IMG/VR virus record: IMGVR_UViG_3300044611_001797
Location: 1 to 37,961 of that record
Origin: a virus
Direction: 5' to 3' (one strand)
DNA length: 37,961 nt
The position numbers were made by a program, and so were the translations under genes. The first letter of the stretch is position 1. Each line of letters opens with the position of its first letter. This document shows, in pieces, positions 8,516 through 17,127 of the stretch. The notes beneath the pieces are model-generated. The model had not been told where the DNA came from. It made no database searches and saw only the letters and a list, made by a program, of their open reading frames with translations.

Positions 8516-8526
8516 CTTGTTTAATA
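8516..8526 (-). promoter_or_regulatory. Recurring intergenic TATTAAACAAG element
   Basis: On the minus strand this reads TATTAAACAAG, followed by GAGTATATAAAG, in the 223-base gap before the decoration and capsid genes. Close relatives occur before other minus-strand genes (17113-17123, 33703-33713, 21645-21655). It is a candidate phage promoter element for head-gene transcription. The rest of the gap is AT-rich and holds no convincing gene. Confidence 0.35.
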
Positions 8527-8628
8527 GATAAACTATTAAAGATTTAATAGTCATCTACTACTTTTTCATCATCTTTTTTCACATTTATTTTAAATGCTCT
8601 AAAAACGACTACTCAAGATCACCAAATC

Positions 8629-10614
8629 TTAGCTAAAGAACTTGCTAACATCAGGTGCAGATTCCCACAACTTTGACAATTCATTTGCATCACTTGCTGT
8701 TCTGCTAATATTGCCAAGTGTCTTTACACTTGCTTGTTGTGTCTTTGGTCTAGGAGTAATTGATGCCTTCTTTGAAGATGCTTTACCTTCTTCTTTAGCT
8801 GGCTTTTCTTCCTTTTTAGCTGGCTTTTCTTCCTTCTTTGCAGGTTTCTTTGCAGGAGCAGGCTTTTCTTCTTCTTCTTCAGCTTCTTCTTCGTCTTCTT
8901 CTTCAGTTTCTTCTACTTCTTCTTCAGACTTCTTAGCTTTGGCAAAACGACTAGCTTTCTTAGATGCTGTTGAAGTTTCTTCTTCTTCATCAGCTTCTTC
9001 TTCACTAGCAAAAGAGAAAAGACTTGCTAATCTTGGATCTGCATCCTCTGACATCATCATATCATCTTCATTAAGACCAAATGGATCTACTTCATCGGAT
9101 TCATGTTCTTCAGCCATCCAATCAGCTTGTTCTTCTTCTTCTGATTCGATTTCATCAGCCATCATGTATTCATCTTCAGCCATGAACATAGCTTTCTTTG
9201 CAGATTGCTTGCTTTCAGATTGCTTGCTTTCACGACTTTCGATTTCTTCTTGATAGAAATAACGAGGATTGTTTTGACCTGCTTTTTTAGCTTTCTTAGA
9301 TGCAAACTTAGATGCTTGTTGTTCCATAGCCTCTTCTGCTTCGATTTCAGCTAAAAGATCAGCTAAAGATTCTGCACCTTCATCAGCACCTTCTTCTGCC
9401 ATATAATCACTAAGAACACTTGCTAAACGACCAACACCTGCTTTTCTTGATCTTACAGATGCTAATCTTTCTACAGATTGTTCACCATGTGGTGCATAGT
9501 TTGATTCTAAAGCATCAATAACTTCACTACCAGCTAGTCTTTGTCTTAAACGAGCATTTGCTTTCTTAAGTGCTTTGATTTCTTCTTCAAGAACTTCACT
9601 ATCACTTAATTCTTCTGAATCTTCAGATTTCTTAGCCATTCTTAAACGAAGATTTGCTTTCTTTGCTTGCTTTAATTCTTCAGAAAGTGTTTCTACTTCT
9701 TCAGATAAAGTTTCTACTTCTTCGGCAAGTTGTTCAGCTGTTTCAACTGCCTCTTCGGCAAGTTCTTCTGCATCTTCGGATTTCTTAGCTTGTCTTAAAC
9801 GAAGATTTGCTTTTTTCATAGCTTGCAATTCAGCTTTGAGTTCTTCAACTTCTTCAGCTAATTGTTCTGCTGTTTCTACTGCCTCTTCAGCTAATTGTTC
9901 AGCTTCACTTGAATCTTCGGATTTCTTACCTGCAAAACGACTACGATTTGCTCTACGAGCCATCAAGTCCATTTCTGCCATCATAGACATATCGTCCATT
10001 TCAAATTCATCTGACATCATATCTTCAGACATCATTTCAAATTCATCAGACATCATATCTTCAGACATCATATCTTCAGCATCAACCTCGCCAAAATAAC
10101 CTGTGCCTTCTTGAACTACATCTTCGGCAAACATATCTTCTGACATCAGATCCATTTCATCTTCAGCTAAAAAAGATGATGCAAGTTTTCTTTGGATAGC
10201 AGAATTAGATAAATTCATATATGACAAAGCAAGATTTTCAATCGCACGAGCAGATGCTTTACGACCAAGTTTCTTTTCAGCTAATTGAATGCACTTAGAT
10301 GCTTTTCTTTCCATAGCTTGCTTTAAATTCAATTCATGTAATTGACTACCTGTTTCGTAATCTTCTACAAGGTCTTGATCTACTGCAGGATGATTAGGCA
10401 TCCAACCTACTGAGGCTGGTGGTGGGCCTGAAAGATAAGGACCCTTGCGAACACCTTCGCCAAAATCACTATCAATGCCATATTCATCTACTTCAGGTTG
10501 TGCATAAGATGCTGGATGTCCAAAAGCATCCCAACCTTGATTATCATAGCCGGGGATTCCTGAATTTGCTCTTCTTCTATTAGAAAAAGATGATCTTCTT
10601 GTACGGAATGTCAT
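8629..10614 (-). CDS. Acidic repeat-rich scaffold-like head protein
   Basis: A very acidic 661-residue protein dominated by repeats. There are tandem MMSEDMMSDEFE units, three coiled-coil modules each opening with KKSED and closing with KKAN-RLR, long Asp/Glu/Ser runs, and a Lys/Pro-rich stretch with repeated KKEEKPA before the C-terminus. Position between the prohead protease and the capsid genes, coiled-coil content and charge point to a scaffolding or internal head protein that the protease may process; several ASK/RLAS-type junctions recur. I choose the ATG at 10614 (MTFRTRRSS) because GGAG lies 6 bases before it; the in-frame ATG at 10626 lacks such a site. Length is well above a typical scaffold, so an internal or portal-vertex protein is also possible. 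Confidence 0.6.
   Translation of the reverse strand: MTFRTRRSSFSNRRRANSGIPGYDNQGWDAFGHPASYAQPEVDEYGIDSDFGEGVRKGPYLSGPPPASVGWMPNHPAVDQDLVEDYETGSQLHELNLKQAMERKASKCIQLAEKKLGRKASARAIENLALSYMNLSNSAIQRKLASSFLAEDEMDLMSEDMFAEDVVQEGTGYFGEVDAEDMMSEDMMSDEFEMMSEDMMSDEFEMDDMSMMAEMDLMARRANRSRFAGKKSEDSSEAEQLAEEAVETAEQLAEEVEELKAELQAMKKANLRLRQAKKSEDAEELAEEAVETAEQLAEEVETLSEEVETLSEELKQAKKANLRLRMAKKSEDSEELSDSEVLEEEIKALKKANARLRQRLAGSEVIDALESNYAPHGEQSVERLASVRSRKAGVGRLASVLSDYMAEEGADEGAESLADLLAEIEAEEAMEQQASKFASKKAKKAGQNNPRYFYQEEIESRESKQSESKQSAKKAMFMAEDEYMMADEIESEEEEQADWMAEEHESDEVDPFGLNEDDMMMSEDADPRLASLFSFASEEEADEEEETSTASKKASRFAKAKKSEEEVEETEEEDEEEAEEEEEKPAPAKKPAKKEEKPAKKEEKPAKEEGKASSKKASITPRPKTQQASVKTLGNISRTASDANELSKLWESAPDVSKFFS
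9545..9945 (-). repeat. Three tandem coiled-coil modules inside the scaffold-like gene
   Basis: The gene holds three in-frame modules of decreasing length, each beginning AKKSED, continuing with repeated EELAEEAVETAEQLAEEV-like heptads and ending KKANLRLRQ, KKANLRLRM or KKANARLRQ. DNA similarity between copies indicates internal duplication. Shorter tandem units encoding MMSEDMMSDEFE lie just 5' of them (near 9990-10075). Such repeats are prone to copy-number change and assembly collapse. Confidence 0.75.
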
Positions 10615-10638
10615 GTTAAACTCCATAGGTTTAAAGGT

Positions 10639-12123
10639 TTATTTTAAACTTAAAATCTTAGCTAATCGCACTAAAATCTTTTGTTCTTTATCTGTTAATG
10701 GTTTCTTATAGATTGTATCAGCTGTTGCTAAATAAGTATGCACATCACCATATTGTTTTGTACTACCTAAATAACTTGCTAAACGATACAAATGCTTTGG
10801 GATTTCAACACCATATTGCTTATTTACAAAAGCAATATTATTTACTGCTGATTCATTTGATTGAGATAAGTTTACTGCCACTCTTAAATGACTAAAATAC
10901 TGTTGTTGTAGTTTAGCTTGTTTCTTAGTGCTTTTTGTATTTTCTTCTTCAACCAAACGATTTACTACTTTTTCCACCAAAATTTCAATATCGTCATCTG
11001 ACATATCTTTTAATGTTTTAGTAGGTGTTTCTTGTGCAGACTTTGAATAATTCCAACTCTCTAAATTGAGATTACCTTCTTTAATCACACTATCATTTTC
11101 ATGAATACTAGATTTACTAAGATCTACTTTAGGTTCTTCTTTTTTCCCTGATAGTTCTTCTTCTAGCTTAGATTTTACTCTATCCATTACTACTTGTTTA
11201 ATGTGTTCTTCCAATTCATCAATTGGACTTTTTGCAGGTTCTGCAGGCTTTGCCTCTTCACCACCTTCCTCTTCTCCACCACCTGAATCAAAATCAAAAG
11301 CTGATCTAGATTGACTTGCTACCTTTTGAATATCTAAAGTATTTCTAGCAACAGCACCTTTAAATGCAGGTGTTGCTACCCATGATGCCTCAATAAATGT
11401 AACACCACCATTATCACCTTCTGATTCATGTCCACATAGTTCTGCTACTCTGTGCTTATTGCCTTTTTCATCATAGAAAATATTACCTTTTTCATATTTG
11501 ATGTGCTTACACATTTCTGTTTCATCACTAGCAACATTTCCACATTTAGTACAGATTGTATAATCTACAGAACATCCCATAGACATAGCATTCATTTGAC
11601 CTGATATAATTTGTTGTACTAGATCAGTATGCTTTTTATTTGTAGCCACTAAAATATCTACATAAAGACTATCACCAATATCTCTTAATACTGCATCAAT
11701 AATCTTACCTTTAGATAATTCTTCTACTTGAATATGTTCTACAAAGTTATGGGCACCAATAAATGACTTGTATGATTTTTGCAAGACACCTCTTGACCAA
11801 CAATCTAAATTATTATTAATAAATTGATCGCAATCAGCTTTGACTACATAATCTGAAAATCTTCTATTGATCTTTTCACCTTCAAATTGTACAGCACCTG
11901 TCTTTACATTTGTTGGTGTTTCTACATCTACAGAACATACGATTGTTGAATGTGTTAATAGATATTTATCAGGTGTAAATGTTTCACCTAAAATTCTTTC
12001 AGCTTGTTCTTTCAAACTAGCATCTAATCTTCTATTGCCACTTGCAACACGAATACGATCCCATTCTCCACCAAATATCTTTGGTTTAACGATACTTGAT
12101 TTTGCATATCTTAGAAATGCCAT
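10639..12123 (-). CDS. Prohead maturation protease-like protein with zinc motif
   Basis: A 494-residue protein. Its N-terminal half resembles a prohead protease: GAHNFVEHIQVEELSKGKI at residues 123-141 and a segment around residues 179-184 (AMSMGC) give the conserved His and Ser expected of such serine proteases. An inserted CTKCG (191-195) with CKH (205-207) looks like a zinc knuckle, followed by ELCGHE, and FIEASWVATPAFKGA closes the domain. Residues about 290-380 are low-complexity and charged; the last 110 are helical. The enzyme would cleave scaffold and capsid proteins during head maturation. It lies just before the scaffold-like gene, as expected. GGAG stands 8 bases before the ATG. 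The catalytic residue assignment is by pattern only. Confidence 0.72.
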   Translation of the reverse strand: MAFLRYAKSSIVKPKIFGGEWDRIRVASGNRRLDASLKEQAERILGETFTPDKYLLTHSTIVCSVDVETPTNVKTGAVQFEGEKINRRFSDYVVKADCDQFINNNLDCWSRGVLQKSYKSFIGAHNFVEHIQVEELSKGKIIDAVLRDIGDSLYVDILVATNKKHTDLVQQIISGQMNAMSMGCSVDYTICTKCGNVASDETEMCKHIKYEKGNIFYDEKGNKHRVAELCGHESEGDNGGVTFIEASWVATPAFKGAVARNTLDIQKVASQSRSAFDFDSGGGEEEGGEEAKPAEPAKSPIDELEEHIKQVVMDRVKSKLEEELSGKKEEPKVDLSKSSIHENDSVIKEGNLNLESWNYSKSAQETPTKTLKDMSDDDIEILVEKVVNRLVEEENTKSTKKQAKLQQQYFSHLRVAVNLSQSNESAVNNIAFVNKQYGVEIPKHLYRLASYLGSTKQYGDVHTYLATADTIYKKPLTDKEQKILVRLAKILSLK

Positions 12124-12135
12124 TTCATGTACTCC

Positions 12136-15100
12136 TTAGTTGAAACCAAGTATATCTGTGGTTTTGATGAGAAACAAACATTCAGGACAGCATAGAAGTC
12201 TTTCAGATTTGCCACCTACTCTTTTATAGATGGTTTTCTTTAGTTCTATACCTTTGCATCTAGGACAAGTAGGTTTTTCTTCTTCTCTAGTCATCCTATA
12301 TTTGCGATCTTTATCCGCCCAATATAATGCTGTCTTTGCATTAACAGGCTTTGTGCCAAGTCCCCCGGGGATTGAATCATATTGCACAGGCTCAATCTCT
12401 AAGTCTGCAATCTGTAAATCTTCCACAGGATACCTTGAACTACCAAAAGGAAATTGAACATCAACCATACCAATAGCTGGATAAATCGCTACTACTGTTC
12501 CGTGATGATCTTTACTGCCACCATAAAATGGAAATACCTTCATACCTATTCTAAAGGTATTAGCTATCTCTTGATAATTGGTGATCGTTGTAGATTTCTT
12601 TTTCATATTAAAATCTAGTCCTTTGCTATTATTATTGTTGTTAATAAATACTTTATTAAAGTTTTTATCTGTTCCTAGTCTTGTTTTTTGAAAAATAGGT
12701 GGATCACTATCGTTTTTTTGCAATAATTCTAAATATTCCTGTCTTTTTCTAGGATCAGGTATCTTTCTTATCGCTTCTATCATTGCTCTTGATCTCTCAT
12801 CTCTTGTAGCTTGACTTGCCTTTGCCAAATTCAAATCTGTTGTTATCTCTTTTATTCTCTCTGTTCTCTTATTCTCATCAGGTATTAATAAAGCATCTTC
12901 AAAATTCTTCGTATATTTCTTAATTTCTTCTTCATGCTTTTTTGCTTGTTCTTTTTCTTTTTGCTCTTCTTTTGCTTTTTGTTCTTTCTCTTTTTCTTCT
13001 TCTTCTTTTTCTTCTTCTTGTATTTGCTGACCATAATTATTTTCAACTATAGGCTTATCTTCTTCAATTTCGGATACTGTTTTTGTCTTACCTTTATCTG
13101 CATTAGTAAAAAACATCTCATTTGAAATGAAATCTATGATGTGTTCTCTTGCCTCTTGTTTTTGTGCATGAGATAAAGTTATTTTGCAAGTACCACTATC
13201 ATCATCATCATCATCACGACTTCTATTTCCTGCATCTTGTGGACAATAATTTGGACTTAACAATTTTGCCATTTCACTTACAGGTGTTTTTTCCACAACT
13301 GCCATAAGATCTATATCAGATACTGATCTAAATATTGTTTTTAAACTCTCTTTATATTCACCTTGATTTTTTACTTTTGTCATTTGCATTAAAGCATTTA
13401 ATGTTTTTGGATTATCCATTGTTTGAACTAAAGCTACAATATCTGAATTGATAGGATACCTTTTAGGTTTCTTTGCTTGTAAATCAGTATATTCTTTTTC
13501 TCTTTTAGATAAGACTTGTTTTTCATCTTTATAGTTTTTCTTTAGACCTTCAAATTCTTTTTCTTTATCTTCTAGAGTTTTCAATTCTTCAGGTGTTTTA
13601 TTTTTCTTAGCTTTTAAGCTAGAAATTTCTTTCTTTTTTACAAGGAGTTCTTGCTCAAACTTTTTTAAATTTGCTTGGGATTCTGGTATTTTATCTTCTA
13701 ATTGCTCATTATATTTATTGCTATATAAGGTTTTTAATTGCACATCATTTTGTTTTCTACGATTTAAAATGGATTGTGCTTTTTGAGCTTTTTCTTTTAG
13801 ATCGATTAATTTCTTATATGCTATTTGATCTGCCTTTAATTGTTTAGGATCTGCATTTTCATCTTCTTGAGATTTTAATAACTTTTCTTTCAAAGCCTCT
13901 AATTCAGCTTTGACTGCATTATAATCTGCAAGTGCTTTCATTGCTCCTTTTTTATCTCTCAAATCAAAAGTATCATTTTCTTTTTCCAAATTAGAGATTT
14001 TTGTATTTAATTCTTTTTTCTCTTTTTCTTGTTTCTCTATCTCTGCCTGTAGTTCTTTAATTTTAGCTTCATCTATATCTTGTTTTTTAATTTCAGCTTG
14101 TAGTGCTTTTATACTATCATTAATAGTTTTAGAGTTAGTCTTTAAATTTTCTATGTTTTTTGTATTCTCTGCTCTTTTCTTTTTTTCATCTACACTTAAA
14201 GGATTTCTCTTAATATTCTCAAATTCTTTAATCTGTTTATCTAAATTAGAAATCTTTTGTTTTCTTTTTTGTAGTTTCTTTTCTTGATAGGCTTTCTTTT
14301 CTTCATCACTCATTTTTTCTGTTGGATCAATGTTGAATAATTCTTGAAGCTCTTCTTCATTATTCTCATATAATGCACTTGCTAATAAACCATCATAAGC
14401 ACTTTCTAATACTGCAATCTTATCTTTATCTTTAATAGGATCTAATTTTGAAATCTCTGTTTGTAAAGCATCTCCCATTGCTTTCCTATCTTCAGCTGGC
14501 ATTTTTGAATATCTCTTTTGTTGGTTCATGCGAATAAATTCTTTATTAGCTTCAAGGTCTTTCACATTTCCCAAAGTATCCAATCCCAAACCATTTAATG
14601 GATTAAAATAAAACTCAGCTTCTTTTTTGATTGCCATTGCTTTAGCTAGTTCTTTGGGATTTTTAATTGTACTTAAATCTACATCTTTATATTTCTTATA
14701 GTCTTCATGTGTTTGATTCTTTTTTACCGTGTCTTTATATGTTTTCATAAAGACATCTAGTTCTTTATCATCCATATCTATATCTAATTTATTTAAATGC
14801 TTTTCAAAACTTGCACCATTAAAAGACACTTTGTTTTCTTTTACCCACTTGTTTACTCTTGCCATATCTACTTTTGGTTTAGCTGACATTCCACTTTCTA
14901 CAACAGGCTCTGGTGCTGGTTTTGGTGCAACTACTTTTGGTGTAGGTGGTTTAGGTTGAGAAGATGGTGTTTTAGGTTGAGAAGATGGTTTAGGTTGAGT
15001 AGATGGTTTAGGTTGAGTAGGTTGCTTGGTAGATTGAGATGGTGCTTTTGGCTGTGCAGGTGTAGATTGAGTAGGTTGAGTAGGTTGTTTAGGTGCAGAT

Positions 15101-15765
15101 GGTGCTTTAGGTACAGATGGTGTTTTAGATTGAGATGGTGCTGGTGGTTTAGATGGTGCTTTAGGTTGAGCAGGCTTATCTTGTTTTACATCAATCGTTG
15201 GTTGCAAACTAACACCACCTAAAACTTGTTGTAATTCAGGTGATGCCATTATTTGAATTAAAGCATCAACTACACCTTTTTCAGTTCCACTTTCTATCTC
15301 TTCTAATGCTTGCTTTGCTTTTTCTGGATCACGACCTCTCAATGCTTTTAAAATTTTTACTGCATGGGGATTTAAATCTTTCTTAGTATCTATTTGATTG
15401 ATCTTTTTAGCAATAGACTTAGATTCTTCACCACCTTGACCACTACTTGAAGGTGATTTGCTTTCTTCCTTTTTTTTCCTTGCACTCTCCATCTCTTTAT
15501 TAAAATCTTCTTTTGCTTGTGCATTGCCTCTCGCATATGCAGTACCAAAAGATACTTCTACACCTGTTGCATCATCTTTATATTTCTTATCTTTTAATCC
15601 TCTTTTTACTTTATTTGCTAACTCAGGATCAGCTTTACTTTTCGATTTCGCATCTTCTTTCTTTTTTTTACTTTCTAATCTTGAAAATAATTGAGATGCC
15701 ATTGAATGTAGTTCATCCAATTCTTTATCAGCAGTCTTTATATATAAAGGATCTAAAACATACAT
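12136..15765 (-). CDS. Giant coiled-coil virion-type protein with C-terminal zinc ribbon
   Basis: A 1209-residue protein and the largest in the window. It has a charged N-terminus, then a Pro/Gln/Ser/Lys-rich linker at about residues 200-295 made of short PKAPS- and QPTQP-like repeats. Very long Lys/Glu coiled coils follow (about 490-790), then a second EEKEKEQ-rich stretch. The last about 155 residues are a different, compact region with a beta-barrel-like segment (GMKVFPFYGG, GTVVAIYPAIGMVDVQFPFG) and a zinc ribbon, CPRC at 1167-1170 and CPEC at 1193-1196. It lies between the protease and portal-side genes, so a head or packaging-vertex role is plausible but unproven. AAAGG precedes the ATG. 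Homologues may carry the C-terminal domain as a separate protein; an internal start at 12606 is possible. Confidence 0.65.
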   Translation of the reverse strand: MYVLDPLYIKTADKELDELHSMASQLFSRLESKKKKEDAKSKSKADPELANKVKRGLKDKKYKDDATGVEVSFGTAYARGNAQAKEDFNKEMESARKKKEESKSPSSSGQGGEESKSIAKKINQIDTKKDLNPHAVKILKALRGRDPEKAKQALEEIESGTEKGVVDALIQIMASPELQQVLGGVSLQPTIDVKQDKPAQPKAPSKPPAPSQSKTPSVPKAPSAPKQPTQPTQSTPAQPKAPSQSTKQPTQPKPSTQPKPSSQPKTPSSQPKPPTPKVVAPKPAPEPVVESGMSAKPKVDMARVNKWVKENKVSFNGASFEKHLNKLDIDMDDKELDVFMKTYKDTVKKNQTHEDYKKYKDVDLSTIKNPKELAKAMAIKKEAEFYFNPLNGLGLDTLGNVKDLEANKEFIRMNQQKRYSKMPAEDRKAMGDALQTEISKLDPIKDKDKIAVLESAYDGLLASALYENNEEELQELFNIDPTEKMSDEEKKAYQEKKLQKRKQKISNLDKQIKEFENIKRNPLSVDEKKKRAENTKNIENLKTNSKTINDSIKALQAEIKKQDIDEAKIKELQAEIEKQEKEKKELNTKISNLEKENDTFDLRDKKGAMKALADYNAVKAELEALKEKLLKSQEDENADPKQLKADQIAYKKLIDLKEKAQKAQSILNRRKQNDVQLKTLYSNKYNEQLEDKIPESQANLKKFEQELLVKKKEISSLKAKKNKTPEELKTLEDKEKEFEGLKKNYKDEKQVLSKREKEYTDLQAKKPKRYPINSDIVALVQTMDNPKTLNALMQMTKVKNQGEYKESLKTIFRSVSDIDLMAVVEKTPVSEMAKLLSPNYCPQDAGNRSRDDDDDDSGTCKITLSHAQKQEAREHIIDFISNEMFFTNADKGKTKTVSEIEEDKPIVENNYGQQIQEEEKEEEEKEKEQKAKEEQKEKEQAKKHEEEIKKYTKNFEDALLIPDENKRTERIKEITTDLNLAKASQATRDERSRAMIEAIRKIPDPRKRQEYLELLQKNDSDPPIFQKTRLGTDKNFNKVFINNNNNSKGLDFNMKKKSTTITNYQEIANTFRIGMKVFPFYGGSKDHHGTVVAIYPAIGMVDVQFPFGSSRYPVEDLQIADLEIEPVQYDSIPGGLGTKPVNAKTALYWADKDRKYRMTREEEKPTCPRCKGIELKKTIYKRVGGKSERLLCCPECLFLIKTTDILGFN

Positions 15766-15772
15766 TTTATTT

Positions 15773-16351
15773 TTACCTTTTTGCTACTTTGGTTGTATGT
15801 AAGGATAAATCTCGATCTCCTTCTGCTCCTAAATTCTCAATGTCTTTATCTTCTTCCACTATCCTATTTTGTCTTAAATCTTCTCTTTTAGGTTTCAACT
15901 TAGGTGATGGTTTTACCATTTCGGATACTCTTTCATCTTCTTTTTGTGATTTGCTTTTGGTTGCATATCTTTGATGTGGACAGGTAGATGCAAACTTCTT
16001 ATTATGAATTGACTCATCCATATCCACCACATCAAAACAATATGGTGTTAGCTTTTTTCTTACATCTCTTAATGCCTGTGATATCAATAAATAACCTTTT
16101 CTCTTTTTCTCTTCATCATCTTTGATACTCAACCAAATAGATTGCAAATCTCTAATAACTTGTGCTTGACCTTCTAAAATATCCAGCAACTTTAAATCTT
16201 TATCTAATGAAATTGCCTCTTCAAAAAATGCCTCAATCGTTAAGAAATGCTTTCTAATACAATCAGGACATCTCTTGCGAACATTATTTAAATGATCTTC
16301 CAATAAACAAGATTGCTTACAAATCTCTCTCATATTAAATAGAGGATTCAT
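15773..16351 (-). CDS. Unknown conserved phage protein with CxxC motif, possible frameshift partner
   Basis: A 192-residue protein from the ATG at 16351, starting MNPLFNMREICKQSCLLEDH, with RCPDCIRKH at residues 27-35 as a possible metal or nucleic-acid-binding element. The N-terminal part is helical; residues about 120-192 are charged and disordered. I recall the pattern of this N-terminus from other phage genomes but know no function. The start is doubtful: the ATG has no good Shine-Dalgarno, and the frame stays open and coding-like upstream (KKASESDLGLLPI) into an A10 run near the end of the HAD gene. It may be made as a -1 frameshift extension of that gene, or begin at the TTG at 16360. 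Confidence 0.65.
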   Translation of the reverse strand: MNPLFNMREICKQSCLLEDHLNNVRKRCPDCIRKHFLTIEAFFEEAISLDKDLKLLDILEGQAQVIRDLQSIWLSIKDDEEKKRKGYLLISQALRDVRKKLTPYCFDVVDMDESIHNKKFASTCPHQRYATKSKSQKEDERVSEMVKPSPKLKPKREDLRQNRIVEEDKDIENLGAEGDRDLSLHTTKVAKR

Positions 16352-16389
16352 AATAGGCAATAAGCCTAAATCACTTTCACTAGCTTTTT

Positions 16390-17067
16390 TTAAAGTTTTT
16401 TTTTTAATGTTGCCAAGCGACTTGCAACTCTTACAAATGGACTAACTTGATTTTCATCTGTAATTTCATCATATCCAAAGGTTTGTGCATCACAAATATA
16501 ATCATGATGTTGCTCTTTTACTTCATGAATAATGCAAGGCACACCAAAGTGTTTTTCAACAAAATCTTTATAATGACCCATGTTTTCATTTTCCCAAATA
16601 TGCACCACTTTAAAATTATGTTTTTTAAATAAATCTTCCATAACTGTGGTCTTAAAAAGTTTTGCACTAATACCTGTGTTAAAGAACAAATAGTCAAACA
16701 TTAAACCTTTTTGTTTCAATAAAGATTTTACTCTTGGCTTATGTGACTCCACACGACCTGTACATAAAATACTCACTACATTATGTGCATTTTCACTTCT
16801 CTCTGCATCTGCTACTGTAGATGCAATCCACCAATCATCTGATGGTTTTAATGGAATACAAGGATGTGTCATCGCAACAGGATTTGCAAACCAACTCCAT
16901 TGCCCGGGTACTTTCCACCATTCAGGTTTATATTCTGGTGTCTTGAACAATGTACCATCAAAATCATATAAATGTAATTCATTACCTTTCCATTTTAATT
17001 CTGTTGGCATTGGTTTATATCCAAAATCAGGATTATCATATTCTGTAAAGCTAGACTTTCTTCTCAT
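16390..17067 (-). CDS. HAD-superfamily protein, Swiss-army-knife RNA-repair-like
   Basis: A 225-residue HAD-superfamily hydrolase. Motif I is DFDGTLF with the nucleophile Asp35 and Asp37; motif II is LCTGR around residues 101-105; a Lys-containing TGISAKLFKT segment (131-140) and an acidic HIWENENMGHYKDF segment (157-170) supply motifs III and IV. The pattern (DFDGTLF, W-rich insert, CTGR, GLMFDYLFFN) resembles the HAD domain called Swiss-army-knife RNA repair-like, so a phosphatase on RNA or DNA ends is the best guess. It sits between portal and structural genes. The 3' end has an A10 run that could direct a -1 shift into the downstream gene. Confidence 0.75.
   Translation of the reverse strand: MRRKSSFTEYDNPDFGYKPMPTELKWKGNELHLYDFDGTLFKTPEYKPEWWKVPGQWSWFANPVAMTHPCIPLKPSDDWWIASTVADAERSENAHNVVSILCTGRVESHKPRVKSLLKQKGLMFDYLFFNTGISAKLFKTTVMEDLFKKHNFKVVHIWENENMGHYKDFVEKHFGVPCIIHEVKEQHHDYICDAQTFGYDEITDENQVSPFVRVASRLATLKKKL
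16396..16405 (-). other. A10 run, candidate -1 frameshift or sequencing-error site
   Basis: On the minus strand ten A residues stand in the last codons of the HAD gene (TTA AAA AAA AAA CTT TAA). A -1 slip on A-AAA-AAA would continue as ACT TTA AAA AAA GCT into the open frame of the downstream gene (15773-16351), giving a fused protein. One missing A in the assembly would have the same appearance. Confidence 0.4.
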
Positions 17068-17112
17068 TTTTCACTCTCTATTTTTTCATATCAGTTTTCT
17101 TAATAAAGAATG

Positions 17113-17123
17113 TTTATTTAATA
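17113..17123 (-). promoter_or_regulatory. Recurring TATTAAATAAA element before the HAD gene
   Basis: Minus-strand TATTAAATAAA in the 60-base gap between the portal stop and the HAD start, about 46 bases before the ATG. The same 11-mer occurs before the gene starting at 33666. It is a candidate promoter element; no matching -35 box is evident. Confidence 0.35.
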
Positions 17124-17127
17124 TTTA

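Noticed and set aside
8551-8617. Short minus-strand coding-like tail (VVVFRAFKINVKKDDEKVVD) downstream of the scaffold-like gene
   Set aside because: Only about 22 codons with no start codon or ribosome-binding site; too short to support.
8642-10099. Long Ser-rich plus-strand frames opposite the scaffold-like gene
   Set aside because: They mirror Asp/Glu codons on the true strand (GAA/GAT reversed gives Ser and Phe) and lack starts with ribosome-binding sites.
12934-13125. Phe/Leu-rich plus-strand reading frame that looks like a membrane protein
   Set aside because: It is antisense to the Lys/Glu-rich coiled coil of the 1209-residue protein; AAG/GAA codons read backwards give Phe and Leu. 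No ribosome-binding site.
14956-15222. Arg/Trp-rich plus-strand frame with repeats
   Set aside because: It is the reverse reading of the Pro/Gln/Ser/Lys linker repeats of the 1209-residue protein.
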